This document shows, one piece after another, positions 24,764-34,709 of a DNA stretch of 36,464 bases; positions within the stretch are counted from its first letter, which is position 1, and each line of letters opens with the position of its first letter. The position numbers were made by a program, and so were the translations under genes. The notes below the pieces were generated by a model, which was given only the letters and a program-made list of their open reading frames with translations, did not search any database and was not told the origin of the DNA. The stretch is from Prochlorococcus sp. AG-363-A16 (GTDB taxonomy: Bacteria > Cyanobacteriota > Cyanobacteriia > PCC-6307 > Cyanobiaceae): positions 1-36,464 of the forward strand of contig QCFB01000018.1 of assembly GCA_003280345.1 (NCBI GenBank), given 5' to 3'.

Positions 24764-25537
24764 ATGAATCAAAACTCTAAAGCAAATATTTTTTTTAGTT
24801 TAAGCTCTAAAGAATATGGCTCAAGATATACTTCTTTAAATAATCCTAGAGATTTACATTTTCAAAGAAGAAGAACATTAATTAATGTTCTTCTAAGTCG
24901 ACTTTCCTTTGCTTCTGCAATAGATCTTGGATGCGGCTCAGGTGAAATCATTTCCTCTATTATTGAAAATAATGAGATTCCTAACCAACTAAGAGAAGTT
25001 CACCTTTTAGATCAATCAGCACAAATGTTAAAGCTAGCAATAGAAAAAGTTGAGAATGAAAATATTAAATTAAACTCTGAATGTACCGATCTTTGCATTG
25101 AAAATATTAAGGTTAAACAAAAGTTTGAATTAATACTATGTATTGGCTTAATGGCTTATATACCAGATCTATATGAATTAGGCAATGTCTTTAAAGATTT
25201 ATCAGCTGAAAATACTAAAGTAATCATTCAAATCAGCAGGAAAAACCACCCTTTAAATATTTTTTATAGGTTGTATATGAGATTTAGGCTTCAAGTCCTC
25301 AGGAAACTTAAAAAGAAAGACCATTTCATATATACTAATTATCATAGCTATGATGAGATTCAAGAAATAATGCAATCTATAGGGTATACTTTAATAAGAA
25401 AAAGAATATATGGAATAGACTTGCCAGGTTTTAGTCATTTTAAATTCTTATTAAAAGTATCAATAATACTACAGAAAATCGATAATATTATAGGCACAGA
25501 TATGTTATTGGTGTATTCCTATCAAGATCAGAAATGA
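24764..25537 (+). CDS. Class I SAM-dependent methyltransferase
   Basis: The 257-residue protein has motif I AIDLGCGSGEIIS (residues 53-65), acidic motif II region HLLDQSAQML, and FELILCIGLMAYIPD as motif IV. The pattern is that of small-molecule methyltransferases (Methyltransf_11/25-like). With glycan genes on both sides it probably methylates a sugar, but the acceptor is unknown. Confidence 0.8.
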   Translation: MNQNSKANIFFSLSSKEYGSRYTSLNNPRDLHFQRRRTLINVLLSRLSFASAIDLGCGSGEIISSIIENNEIPNQLREVHLLDQSAQMLKLAIEKVENENIKLNSECTDLCIENIKVKQKFELILCIGLMAYIPDLYELGNVFKDLSAENTKVIIQISRKNHPLNIFYRLYMRFRLQVLRKLKKKDHFIYTNYHSYDEIQEIMQSIGYTLIRKRIYGIDLPGFSHFKFLLKVSIILQKIDNIIGTDMLLVYSYQDQK

Positions 25538-25958
25538 ACATTTTTTTGATCTACATAAAAGCAAACTCTCCATTAATTGAAGAGATTCCCTTTTGATTTA
25601 TTAATAAATTGCTATGAATAAAACTACATTTATCCTCAACTAGTTTTATTCCATTCGCAATATGCTTGACTTTCTATGGATTTTCCTGTTGCCAGAAAAG
25701 CGCTTAAAATTTTTTTTCCAACGGCCATTTATTAGACAATATTAATGTTATTACCTCTTAATACGTCCATTAAGAATAAGAAATATCTATTTATAGAGAT
25801 TAGAACCTTAAAGCTTCAATCTTGTCTTGACTTTATAAATACAGCATATAGCAGATTATTTAGTAAACCTAATTCATAACTAGGAGATTATTCCTGGATT
25901 ATTTATTTGGGATTGACAAAAGTCTTGGCTTGTGTAAATATAAATATTAATTATTGAG
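25538..25958. other. AT-rich gap between methyltransferase and chimera
   Basis: No reliable gene is visible; a 20-codon frame overlapping the methyltransferase stop is dismissed. Probably holds the promoter of the next gene. Confidence 0.4.
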
Positions 25959-27314
25959 ATGTCTATCCAAGAAAGCGAGCTCAGGGAGCTAGAGCCGAAG
26001 GATTCTCTCTATAGAAAAAAAATCGATGATGGGCTCTATTTAGAAATACATCCTAATGGTAGAAAGCATTTTGTTTGGAATTACCTTTTTTCACTAGGCA
26101 CTAAATTAGAAGAAAGATGGCACCATCTAGGTTCTTTTGGCAGGCTTCCTGGCCAATTGTCACTTGAAGAAGCAAAGCGTAAAAGGAATTATTTAGACTC
26201 TCTTACAAGAGGAGGAGATGACATAAGTCATGCTGACGAAAAGTGTCCGTTATGTGGATCAAAAGACATAAAGATTAATTCTTTAAAAGCTTTCAATGAA
26301 AATGACTTAAAAGGCGGGAATAGATATATTTCTACTGTTGAGGAATTAGCTCAATTAGAAAAAGGTCAAATTTTTAAACTAATAAAATTGCGTTATTGCA
26401 ATAATTGTGAATCTGGTTGGAGAGCCAATACTAGTTTAGACAAGATGTTTAACCAATTGTATACAAAAGGTTTTTCTAGACATAATGTAGGTACTCAACG
26501 AATAATTAACAAGTTAAGAGATAGAGGTAGTTATATTGAAACTCAGCATGAAAACTTAACAACCATAGTTCAAGATATTGTCTATAATGAAAGAAGATTA
26601 GGCACAAATAAATTGACCTATGGTGAGATAGGTTGTCCTTGGCAAGGACTATTTTCTTGCTCCTCTGATAATAATTCACTTAGCAAGTTTATTGGTAACT
26701 TAAGGCAAAGCAAGAGACCAAAATTTCTACCGCTAATGTTATCAATAATTGAATTAATTGAATCATTTATATGGAAACTAGCCTTAACATTCCTTCGACT
26801 TGAAGGTGATTTTAAAAGAATATTCTCGAAAAGAAAACAGAATAATTTTCGTAATTCAATTAAAATAAATGAAATTCTTTCTCATTTTAAAGATTGGTAT
26901 TTTATAGAAGAATTATCAGTATCTGGTTGGTCCTTGGGCTGTAATCTTGGGAATAATTCATGTACACAGTATCTTAATTCATCTGATAATATAAATATTA
27001 CAACTCTAAGCAAATTGAGATTGGAAGGAACCCAGTTTACTTTGATTGTTTGTTCGAATTTTATTGATCACTTTGATTCTCCTTTAGAGGTAATAGATGA
27101 AATTACTAAGATTTCTAAATATGTTTTAATTTCATACCATAATAAGAGTGGAGCAGGTTTGCAGCATAAATTTGCTTTGTCAAAGAAGTTTGCTGATGTT
27201 ATACATAACAAATTTAAACCTCTTATAGATGTCACATCATCAGATGATTTAGATTGTCAGTATAAATTATTACCATGTGATTATAATTTCATCTTAATCA
27301 AGAGGTCAGAATAA
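25959..27314 (+). CDS. Chimera: P4-integrase-type arm-binding domain plus zinc-binding methyltransferase-like protein
   Basis: Residues 8-88 read like the arm-DNA-binding domain (DUF4102) of P4-type integrases: EPKDSLYRKKIDDGLYLEI, HPNGRKHFVWNY, HLGSFGRLPGQLSLEEAKR and SLTRGGDD. Next come C96-x2-C99 and C147-x2-C150, the four-Cys module seen at the start of sugar C-methyltransferases. The C-terminal part has TYGEIGCPWQGLF (220 onwards, methyltransferase motif I-like) and TLIVCSNFIDHFDSPLEVIDEI (361 onwards, motif IV-like). No integrase catalytic residues (R-H-R-Y) are visible. The frame is continuous for 451 codons. Whether the methyltransferase still binds SAM is unsure because motif I is irregular. 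Confidence 0.6.
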   Translation: MSIQESELRELEPKDSLYRKKIDDGLYLEIHPNGRKHFVWNYLFSLGTKLEERWHHLGSFGRLPGQLSLEEAKRKRNYLDSLTRGGDDISHADEKCPLCGSKDIKINSLKAFNENDLKGGNRYISTVEELAQLEKGQIFKLIKLRYCNNCESGWRANTSLDKMFNQLYTKGFSRHNVGTQRIINKLRDRGSYIETQHENLTTIVQDIVYNERRLGTNKLTYGEIGCPWQGLFSCSSDNNSLSKFIGNLRQSKRPKFLPLMLSIIELIESFIWKLALTFLRLEGDFKRIFSKRKQNNFRNSIKINEILSHFKDWYFIEELSVSGWSLGCNLGNNSCTQYLNSSDNINITTLSKLRLEGTQFTLIVCSNFIDHFDSPLEVIDEITKISKYVLISYHNKSGAGLQHKFALSKKFADVIHNKFKPLIDVTSSDDLDCQYKLLPCDYNFILIKRSE

Positions 27315-27633
27315 ATCTTTTGCTTTACAACCATGATCAAATTTAGAGTGTTGCTTTAATAAGAAAAATCTCTAACGAGAAAATTTCATAAATCTAATTA
27401 CAAATTTTTATTTTCACTATGTTTTATTTAAAGTAAATGATTTCCTCCTTTCTGGCTTATATTCTTTTGCTGGCATAGATAATTATTATAAATAATTTAT
27501 AGTAAAGTAGATAAAAATAATTTAAAATATTAGTAAATAATTTGTTTTATTTAATTCATAACTAATTTAGCAATCAATTTGTCTTTTGAAATTCTTATGA
27601 ATCAGCCAAAATTAATTTAGTATCCAGCTTTAT
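27315..27633. other. Convergent AT-rich gap
   Basis: Lies between two converging genes. Very AT-rich, with no open frame or strong terminator that I can see. Confidence 0.4.
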
Positions 27634-28185
27634 TCATTTTATTGAATCAAGTGGTGGCAAACCTTGATCCTTTTCGCTAATAATAGGATTAGTGATGTTC
27701 CAGTCAAAACCAAATGAGTTATAGTGAATTCCAAATGAGTGTTTTGACGAATATACCTGAGAAGTTAAATACATTACAATTGTATTATTCTCTAATGCTT
27801 TAAATCCATGTGCATAACCTTTTGGTACATACAATGATTTCATATTTTCTGATGATAGTTCTACAGAAGTGTACTTCCCGAAATTATTATTAGTTGAATT
27901 TTTATCAATGCTAACTATTACATCTTCTATTGCTCCTTGAATGACACTTATCAATTTTATATTTTCATAAGGCTTGGTTTCATAATGCATTCCTCTAATG
28001 CAATCTTTATTTGAAATACTATATAAACATTCTTGATATTCAACGTTAGAAATACCTAACTCTTTAAAAGTATGCTTATTAAATAATTTTCCAATAAGAC
28101 CTCTATTGTCTATATAATTATCTCTCTCAAGAATAATTACACCCTCTAGTGAGGTATTAACCCTTTTAAAACTTGGAGATCCCAA
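27634..28185 (-). CDS. RmlC-like dTDP-4-keto-6-deoxysugar 3,5-epimerase family protein
   Basis: The 183-residue cupin has LEGVIILERDNYIDNRG, the H67 site in IRGMHYE, LISVIQGAIEDVIVSID, and PKGYAHGFKAL (H126), all in RmlC order. It epimerises C3 and/or C5 of 4-keto nucleotide sugars. The only usable start is TTG at 28183-28185. It begins seven bases after the SDR gene, so the pair acts together. RmlA and RmlB are not in the window, so the substrate must come from elsewhere or differ from the rhamnose route. Confidence 0.82.
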   Translation of the reverse strand: MGSPSFKRVNTSLEGVIILERDNYIDNRGLIGKLFNKHTFKELGISNVEYQECLYSISNKDCIRGMHYETKPYENIKLISVIQGAIEDVIVSIDKNSTNNNFGKYTSVELSSENMKSLYVPKGYAHGFKALENNTIVMYLTSQVYSSKHSFGIHYNSFGFDWNITNPIISEKDQGLPPLDSIK

Positions 28186-28192
28186 TATTTTT

Positions 28193-29014
28193 TTAATTTA
28201 TTATCTTGTCTAATTTAGAGCAATCTGCCCAAAATGCCAATGGTTCGTCACTCCTTCTAGGGTAGAAGCCTAGGTTTAGCTTTATTTTGGAATTCTTTTG
28301 GACTATATATGACTCTAGAAAATCTCGAATGGATATAGGGTTCCCACTTCCAATGTTTATTACTCCTATTCCATTTGGTGAATCTGCAATCCTAAGGAAT
28401 GCATCAGCCACTTTGTCAACATGTATAAAATCTCTTATTTGATCTCCCTTGCTTACATTAAATACTTTCTTCCCATTTTTAATAGCGTTATTAAGAGAGG
28501 GTATTAGTGAATTTACTCCCTGCCCTTCTCCATAAGGATAGAATACTCTCAACCAAGCCATTTCTGTATTTGAATCTATACACATTGCCTCTAAATACCT
28601 TCTAAGAAGATCTTTTGCAATGGCATAACATGTGACTGGCCTCGCTTCCATCTCCTCATGCAACGCACCGTTTTGGAGCCCGTACTCATAGCATGTGCCA
28701 ACTCCAATGATCTTTGAAATACCTTTTAATGAAAGGAGCTGAAAGAGCTCCATAGACTTAAACATATTCTCTGTAAGGTGGAATTTTTCTTTATAATTTG
28801 GTAAATTTAGCCAAGGTAAATATATTACTTTATCTCCTTTACCTACCTCTATATTTTTCCATGTTGATTTTTCAGATAGATTAAATTCTTTGTATTTATT
28901 ATCTTTCCCAACTTTTGATGAATACCAAATGATATCTTTTCTTTTCTTTGTATTAGCGACATATTGAAGGGATTTACCCAAGAAACCTGAAGCTCCAATT
29001 ATATGCAGTGCCAC
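28193..29014 (-). CDS. SDR nucleotide-sugar 4-ketoreductase/epimerase
   Basis: NAD loop GASGFLG lies at the N-terminus, then GVGTCYEYG and a catalytic Y-x3-K in CYAIAKDLL, LRVFYPYGEGQG and RDFIHVDKVADAF. It starts at GTG 29012-29014. At 273 residues it stops after CSKLDKIIN, where relatives usually run on 25-30 residues, so the C-terminus is short. Directly upstream of the RmlC-like gene, it likely reduces the 4-keto group of the epimerised sugar. Confidence 0.78.
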   Translation of the reverse strand: MALHIIGASGFLGKSLQYVANTKKRKDIIWYSSKVGKDNKYKEFNLSEKSTWKNIEVGKGDKVIYLPWLNLPNYKEKFHLTENMFKSMELFQLLSLKGISKIIGVGTCYEYGLQNGALHEEMEARPVTCYAIAKDLLRRYLEAMCIDSNTEMAWLRVFYPYGEGQGVNSLIPSLNNAIKNGKKVFNVSKGDQIRDFIHVDKVADAFLRIADSPNGIGVINIGSGNPISIRDFLESYIVQKNSKIKLNLGFYPRRSDEPLAFWADCSKLDKIIN

Positions 29015-29259
29015 GAAATTATTTTAAAATACAATCATAACACCTTAGGTCTTATATTTTGCTCCTCTTCATTTTTCCCACAACTATATTATAAATACTA
29101 AAGAATCTTTTTTATCTTTTATTTGATTCTTCCTCAATAGAAATTTTCTAGACCAAACCTTCCCTGAAAATTTCTTTTTGTCTACACTTAATTGACATAG
29201 TTTGTTTTCCGATTATTTTATTCTTATTGTAGCTCACCCATTTACAAATTTAATATAAA

Positions 29260-30261
29260 ATGGATTATGTTTGCAGCCTCTGCCATTCCTCACTCATAAA
29301 TAAGGGCTCTATCGAATCTAACCAAGATTTTGAAAATATTTTGTGCACGAACCCTGAATGTAGCTTTTCTAAAGGTGGATACTTTACTTTTGAAGGAATA
29401 CCTGTACTTGTTCCATTTGATTCCGAACTTTGTGTTTTCCGTGATAGATCTCAATTAAATCTATCATCTGGTGATAAAAAAATGAGTACGATTTCAACTC
29501 TTAAAAAAGCAAAAAAATATATTGCATCTTTATTAGGCCTTTTTGCTGGAGAGAATCAAGTAACACAAAACAATTATAAAAATCTTACTAATCATCTACA
29601 TGAAGGGGCTAATGTTCTTGTCGTAGGAGGCGGATCAAGAGGCTCAGGTTCAAGTTACTTTTATAAGCATTGCAACTTAAATCAAATAAAAATAGAAGAG
29701 ATTGACATATTTTATTCTAAATACACTACAGCTATTGCTGATGCACATTACTTACCTTTTTCGAACGCAACTTTCGATTTAGTTGTTATACAGGCTGTTT
29801 TAGAGCATGTTTTAAACCCAGAAAAGGTTGTTTCGGAGATTTACAGAGTTCTAACTCCAAATGGAATCTTATATGCTGAGACACCTTTTATGCAATCAGT
29901 TCATATGGAAGCCTATGATTTCACCCGATATACGCATTCTGGACACCGCTGGTTATTCCGTGAATTTTCTGAATTAGACTCTGGATCAATTTTTGGTTTG
30001 TTTGCCTCAGCTAATTGGATTTTCTCTAGGGCTATCGGCTCTTTATTCCGCAGTGATTTGATTACGCATGTAATTAGTATTTTATTTGCAAGATTATCTA
30101 ATTTTCTTGACTCCTTTATAACTCCATCTGACAACCTTGACCATGCTTGTGGCCTTTACTTTTTAGGGAGAAAAGTTGAATCACGAGTCGTTAAAAAAAC
30201 TCCCTCTTGGATAATTGAATATTACAATGAGTCGCATAAGCGAATTACTCATAAGAAATAG
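29260..30261 (+). CDS. SAM methyltransferase with N-terminal cysteine module
   Basis: The N-terminus has C5-x2-C8 and C29, C34, probably a zinc ribbon-like module, and then GIPVLVP, seen at the start of many Trm112-like methyltransferases. Motif I is NVLVVGGGSRG (118-128), and ADAHYLPFSNATFDLVVIQAVLEHV is motif II to IV. Residues after 250 contain hydrophobic stretches. It heads the rightward row of dioxygenase and glycosyltransferase genes, suggesting a glycan methylation step. Confidence 0.8.
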   Translation: MDYVCSLCHSSLINKGSIESNQDFENILCTNPECSFSKGGYFTFEGIPVLVPFDSELCVFRDRSQLNLSSGDKKMSTISTLKKAKKYIASLLGLFAGENQVTQNNYKNLTNHLHEGANVLVVGGGSRGSGSSYFYKHCNLNQIKIEEIDIFYSKYTTAIADAHYLPFSNATFDLVVIQAVLEHVLNPEKVVSEIYRVLTPNGILYAETPFMQSVHMEAYDFTRYTHSGHRWLFREFSELDSGSIFGLFASANWIFSRAIGSLFRSDLITHVISILFARLSNFLDSFITPSDNLDHACGLYFLGRKVESRVVKKTPSWIIEYYNESHKRITHKK

Positions 30262-30311
30262 AAAAATTCTCAAAACCATTTAGCTCTTTTATTCAACACA
30301 AACAAGCAGTA

Positions 30312-31163
30312 ATGAATTCGACTCAAACCCTTTCTGAATTAACATTTAAGGAGTTTCATCGCGATGGTTATGTTATTGTTCCAGAATTATTAAATGAAGA
30401 GTTTATAAAACTTGTAACTTCCGCTTTAGATAATATAGGAACGGGCTCTTTCTCCATGCTTCAAACTATAGAATCTAAGACGCTTATAGAGCTTTTATAT
30501 TATAAACCAATTCATAATATTCTAGATAATCTATTTAACCAAAATCCCTATACACTTCATCATTATACAAGTGCTGTACATACAACTCAAACACCAAATT
30601 TGGGATGGCATCATGATAAAGTACCAACTTTTTCTAGAGGAATAAATAATCCATTAATGATACATTGTCTTGTCTACCCGAATGGCTTAAGACGAGAAAT
30701 AGGAGAACTTTTGTTAGTACCAAAAAGTCAGCAGTGGGATGTTGATAGGTATCAATTGTCCTCTTTACCCTTTGATGCCTTGGTTCATAAATCCTTAGAT
30801 TTTTTGTCTCCAGGAAGTCTAGTTTTTATAAACTCCTCTCTTTTACATGCCCGACAAAGCCTGCCTTTGATTGATCCAACTAGTAGAAGATATTTTCTAG
30901 ATATTTCTTTCTGTGATTCTAGATTTAAATGGGAACCATATTTAGAATCTAAACACAGTTGGAGAGATCTATTTAGAAAAATAGATTCTTCTTCTATTTC
31001 AAACGTTAAACTCAATTCAAATATATTAGATACTTCAACCTTTTCAACACCTTTAACAAATAAATTTGTCCCCTCATTTTTAGAAAATAAATTATATAGG
31101 CTTTTATCTTTTTATTATCGAAAGATTCTAAAAACAAGAAAAAATTCTAAATTAGAATACTAA
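30312..31163 (+). CDS. Phytanoyl-CoA-dioxygenase (PhyH)-like 2OG oxygenase
   Basis: The opening FKEFHRDGYVIVPELL is typical of PhyH proteins. The iron site is H100-x-D102 (GWHHDKV) with distal H179 (SSLLHARQS), and R192 or R193 (TSRRYF) for 2-oxoglutarate. Length 283 is normal. It lies three bases before the GT2 gene, so the two are co-transcribed. It probably hydroxylates a sugar or lipid acceptor; the substrate is unknown. Confidence 0.8.
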   Translation: MNSTQTLSELTFKEFHRDGYVIVPELLNEEFIKLVTSALDNIGTGSFSMLQTIESKTLIELLYYKPIHNILDNLFNQNPYTLHHYTSAVHTTQTPNLGWHHDKVPTFSRGINNPLMIHCLVYPNGLRREIGELLLVPKSQQWDVDRYQLSSLPFDALVHKSLDFLSPGSLVFINSSLLHARQSLPLIDPTSRRYFLDISFCDSRFKWEPYLESKHSWRDLFRKIDSSSISNVKLNSNILDTSTFSTPLTNKFVPSFLENKLYRLLSFYYRKILKTRKNSKLEY

Positions 31164-31166
31164 ACT

Positions 31167-32213
31167 ATGAGCATATTAACCTCTACAGTCGTAATAATTA
31201 ACTATAATAATTATCCTTTTATAAAGCAATGCATAGATTCAGTTTTGTCCCAAACTCATATGCCTAACCAAATAATATTTTGTGATGATGCAAGTACAGA
31301 TGACTCTTTGAATCTGGTTAAAGACTACCCATCTGTAGATATTATTGCACATTCTACGAATGTAGGACCCTTACATAATTGTTTGGACGCTTTGATGAAA
31401 GTAAAAACAGACCTTGTATTCTTTTTAGATTCTGACGATATTTGGGAACCACTTAAAATTGAAAAAGTTATTCAACAATACGAATTAAGTCCAAGTACTA
31501 TTCTCATTTCTCATAACCACAAGCATGTAGATGTTTCAAATAATATTCTTCCTATATATGACTCTACTCACGCAAATATCGATAAGATTAAGAAAAGATC
31601 GACGTCTGAATTACAAGAATCTTATGAATATAAGCAGTCAATTCTTTTTAGGAAAGGTGGCTTTTGGTTAGGTAGTGCTTATTCTTTTAGACTTTCAGCT
31701 TTTGACATTAAGCGCTTTAACATACTAATAAATAAATCAATATCGAGTAGATATGCATACCCTGATCTTTCTTTGGCACCTTTTATTGTTGCTACAAATA
31801 TTTCATCAAATGTTGCTTGTCTAGATGATTATTTGTTTCATTACCGTAGACATTCTCAAAGCTCTACACCCAGGACAAAGACACCATTAAACAAAGTAGA
31901 AACAATCAAACGCCTTTGTCATACTAATAGATTAACATCCTTTTTGTTGCAGGAAACTGTAGATGACCCCACCCTAGCAAAAGCACTGCTTAAACGTTAT
32001 AGATCGCTTTTGCTAGAATATGATTACTTAGAATTTATCTATTCTGGAAAACGCATTAGATCACTTTTACTCTATTTATACTTAATACCTCATTTTTATA
32101 CTCAAAAATACCTTATTAAAGAAACCATCAGGTTAATTCTTGTTTTTATTTTAGGCCCTGAAAAGTTGGTACTTTTGGAGGCTAACCGCAATAGTAGACT
32201 TATCTCAAGCTAA
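31167..32213 (+). CDS. GT2-family glycosyltransferase
   Basis: The GT-A start is TVVIINYNNYPFIKQCIDSV, then IIFCDDASTDDS (D40, D41) and the metal site FFLDSDDIWEP (D88 to D91). The C-terminal third contains hydrophobic stretches that may associate with the membrane. It is coupled to the PhyH-like gene. Confidence 0.87.
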   Translation: MSILTSTVVIINYNNYPFIKQCIDSVLSQTHMPNQIIFCDDASTDDSLNLVKDYPSVDIIAHSTNVGPLHNCLDALMKVKTDLVFFLDSDDIWEPLKIEKVIQQYELSPSTILISHNHKHVDVSNNILPIYDSTHANIDKIKKRSTSELQESYEYKQSILFRKGGFWLGSAYSFRLSAFDIKRFNILINKSISSRYAYPDLSLAPFIVATNISSNVACLDDYLFHYRRHSQSSTPRTKTPLNKVETIKRLCHTNRLTSFLLQETVDDPTLAKALLKRYRSLLLEYDYLEFIYSGKRIRSLLLYLYLIPHFYTQKYLIKETIRLILVFILGPEKLVLLEANRNSRLISS

Positions 32214-32345
32214 ATTATTAACATCAACTACATTTTTTATGATAAAATTGACATAATCTTTCTTCTATGTAAATCTTTGATAGATCCATGAGAGCATCAA
32301 TTTTCTTAATCACCTTATTAAATAAGAAATTTCTAACCTTTTAAA

Positions 32346-33437
32346 TTGTCTCAAAATATCATTTTCATTCTCCCGTCCCTTTGCATAGGTGGAGCCGAAC
32401 TTAATACTGTACGTCTTTCTAATGAATTTATTAAGCAAGGCCATCACGTTACTATATTGACTATTTTTGAAACTAATCAATTATCTAATAGGATTGATTC
32501 TGCAGTCACTATTCATTGCTTATTTAGAAAGAGACTCTTTAGTTCGATACTTCTCATACGTAGATATCTAAATAAAACAAGGCCATCAATTATCTATGCC
32601 AATTTATGGCCCTTGACATTGATTGTTTTCATTTCGGTTTTATTAAGTAGAAATCAACTTAAAAGTCTATTTATAATAGAACATATCGACTTGGCAATTG
32701 GCCTTAAGAAAACTACTATTTTCGAAAGATGCCTAGAGTATTGTTTTCATGCTTTTATCTTACCATTTTTGGGAGGAGCTATTGCAGTTTCTCCAGGAGT
32801 GGCTAGGAGCCTATTTAAAAATATTCCTTTTTTTAAACCTACTATTTTAGTAATACCTAATCCAATATATAAATATGGTAAATTATCTAAAATGAATGTA
32901 AAAAACTTTGCTACAATTCCTAAGAATCTTACTATAGTAGCAGTTGGTACCTTAAAACTTCAGAAGGATTACATTACAATGATTCAGTCAATAAATATTC
33001 TTGTAAAAAGAGGTATAAATGTAACTTTAAAGATAGCTGGTGATGGACCATTACTATCTGAATTGAAATTTTTAGTAAGAGCTCTATCATTGGAGAGCAA
33101 TATTCAATTTCTTGGTTTTGTAAACGATCCGGATTTTTTATATCAAAAGGCAGATTTGTATTTAATGACTTCTGCGTGGGAGGGATTTGGAAATACTCTT
33201 GCAGAAGCTTTGTCAAATGGTTGCAGATGTGTCTCTACAGATTGTAACTCTGGTCCATCATATATTCTTGGTGAAGGCTCTTATGGCACACTCGCACGAG
33301 TTGGTGACCCTGAGAATATTGCAGATTCGATTATAAAAGAACTACAAGTAAATCGAACTATCAATCAATTTGAAAAGGCTGTTGAACTATTTTCAATTGA
33401 ATCTGTATCTAAATCATACCTTAAATTTTCTGTTTAG
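32346..33437 (+). CDS. GT4-family glycosyltransferase
   Basis: The GT-B N-terminal half begins IIFILPSLCIGGAELNTVRL, the glycine-rich acceptor loop of GT4 enzymes. The C-terminal half has VAVGTLKLQKDYITMIQSI, IAGDGPLLSEL and AWEGFGNTLAEALSNG with the donor-binding E-x7-E. It must start at TTG 32346, since a stop lies four codons upstream and no ATG precedes the conserved start. The donor sugar is unknown. Confidence 0.87.
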   Translation: MSQNIIFILPSLCIGGAELNTVRLSNEFIKQGHHVTILTIFETNQLSNRIDSAVTIHCLFRKRLFSSILLIRRYLNKTRPSIIYANLWPLTLIVFISVLLSRNQLKSLFIIEHIDLAIGLKKTTIFERCLEYCFHAFILPFLGGAIAVSPGVARSLFKNIPFFKPTILVIPNPIYKYGKLSKMNVKNFATIPKNLTIVAVGTLKLQKDYITMIQSINILVKRGINVTLKIAGDGPLLSELKFLVRALSLESNIQFLGFVNDPDFLYQKADLYLMTSAWEGFGNTLAEALSNGCRCVSTDCNSGPSYILGEGSYGTLARVGDPENIADSIIKELQVNRTINQFEKAVELFSIESVSKSYLKFSV

Positions 33438-33503
33438 TTTGTAAACCTAATATTTTTGATGATATAATAAATTTAGGTGACCTCTTAACGATTCATACAA
33501 TTT

Positions 33504-34703
33504 ATGAGGGAACATATTCTCTATTTAACCCGTAACGGCCTTTTAGAGCCCTTAGGTCAAAGTCAAATCCTCCCTTATTTATGTCAACTTTCTAAGCATT
33601 ATAAAATTACAATTATAACATTTGAAAAAAAAATAGACTTAAACTCTCCTAACAATATTAAAAATTTAGATAATCAGATAAAAAGTCTAGGTATGCATTG
33701 GATCCCTTTAAGGTTTTACTCTTTCCCAAAGTACTTAGCACCATTATTTGCTTTGACTCAGTTATTTACTTACTCTTTAATTCAATTTTCTAGCAACTCT
33801 CCTCCTAAATTAGTTCATGCTCGTTCTTATCTTCCGTCTTTTATAGCACTTTTGCTTAAGTTTTTTACTGGAACTCGCTTTATTTTTGATATGCGCGCAC
33901 TATGGCCTGAAGAACTTATAACAGCGGGCCATATTCTTCGCAAAGGCTTTATTCATCGCTTCTTGCTGCTGGTTGAATACTTATGCCTGAAATATTCAAA
34001 CGGAATTGTCACATTAACTAAAGCATCTGTCTCATACCTATATGAAAAATACCCATTTCTAAGATCTAAAAATAATTTTGTTGTTATACCGACTTGTGTA
34101 GACCTTAACCGCTTTCATTATAGTCCAATTATAGAGAGAAAAACTTACACTTTTGGATGTATAGGTACAGTTCTTAGTGGTTGGTTTTTGCTTTCTTGGT
34201 TGACTTCCTTCTTTGATGCAATTGCCATGTCAGATTGTTCATGTAGATTCGAAATTATTACGAGAGATAACCCTTCAGAAATTTTACGCTTAATAGGTGA
34301 AAAAAGAATTTGGATAAATCGTCTCCGCATAACTTCGGCTTCTCCTTCTGAAATGCCTTCAATTATTCAAAGTCATTCAGCATCTATTATGTTTTATTCA
34401 GGAGGCAATCTTTCAGAATTGGGTCGCTCGCCTACTAGAATGGCGGAAGTCCTTGCCTCTGGTAGGCCTGTAATTGCAAATTCTGGCGTTGGTGATGTTG
34501 AGTCCATTTTAATAAATAGTAAGGTAGGTCTTGTTGTACCTAGTTCTGATCCATTAGAGATGAAAGCTTCAGCAAATGATCTCATGAAATTGCTCAGAGA
34601 CCCTCACTTGCCTTCTCGATGCAGGCAGGCTGCTCAGAAATACTTTTCTCTTGATAATGGTTCATCTGCTTATAGGCACCTTTATATGAATGCTTTGGGT
34701 TGA
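33504..34703 (+). CDS. GT4-family glycosyltransferase
   Basis: This 399-residue protein opens HILYLTRNGLLEPLGQSQIL, a common GT4 start in polysaccharide loci, and continues with RFIFDMRALWPEE. The C-terminal domain has GCIGTVLSGW, then LGRSPTRMAEVLASGRPVIAN in the donor-binding position. The next GT gene starts six bases after it, so they form an operon. Confidence 0.86.
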   Translation: MREHILYLTRNGLLEPLGQSQILPYLCQLSKHYKITIITFEKKIDLNSPNNIKNLDNQIKSLGMHWIPLRFYSFPKYLAPLFALTQLFTYSLIQFSSNSPPKLVHARSYLPSFIALLLKFFTGTRFIFDMRALWPEELITAGHILRKGFIHRFLLLVEYLCLKYSNGIVTLTKASVSYLYEKYPFLRSKNNFVVIPTCVDLNRFHYSPIIERKTYTFGCIGTVLSGWFLLSWLTSFFDAIAMSDCSCRFEIITRDNPSEILRLIGEKRIWINRLRITSASPSEMPSIIQSHSASIMFYSGGNLSELGRSPTRMAEVLASGRPVIANSGVGDVESILINSKVGLVVPSSDPLEMKASANDLMKLLRDPHLPSRCRQAAQKYFSLDNGSSAYRHLYMNALG

Positions 34704-34709
34704 ATTATT

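Noticed and set aside
25532-25594. 20-codon frame overlapping the methyltransferase stop
   Set aside because: Too short and no supporting feature; likely chance in AT-rich DNA.
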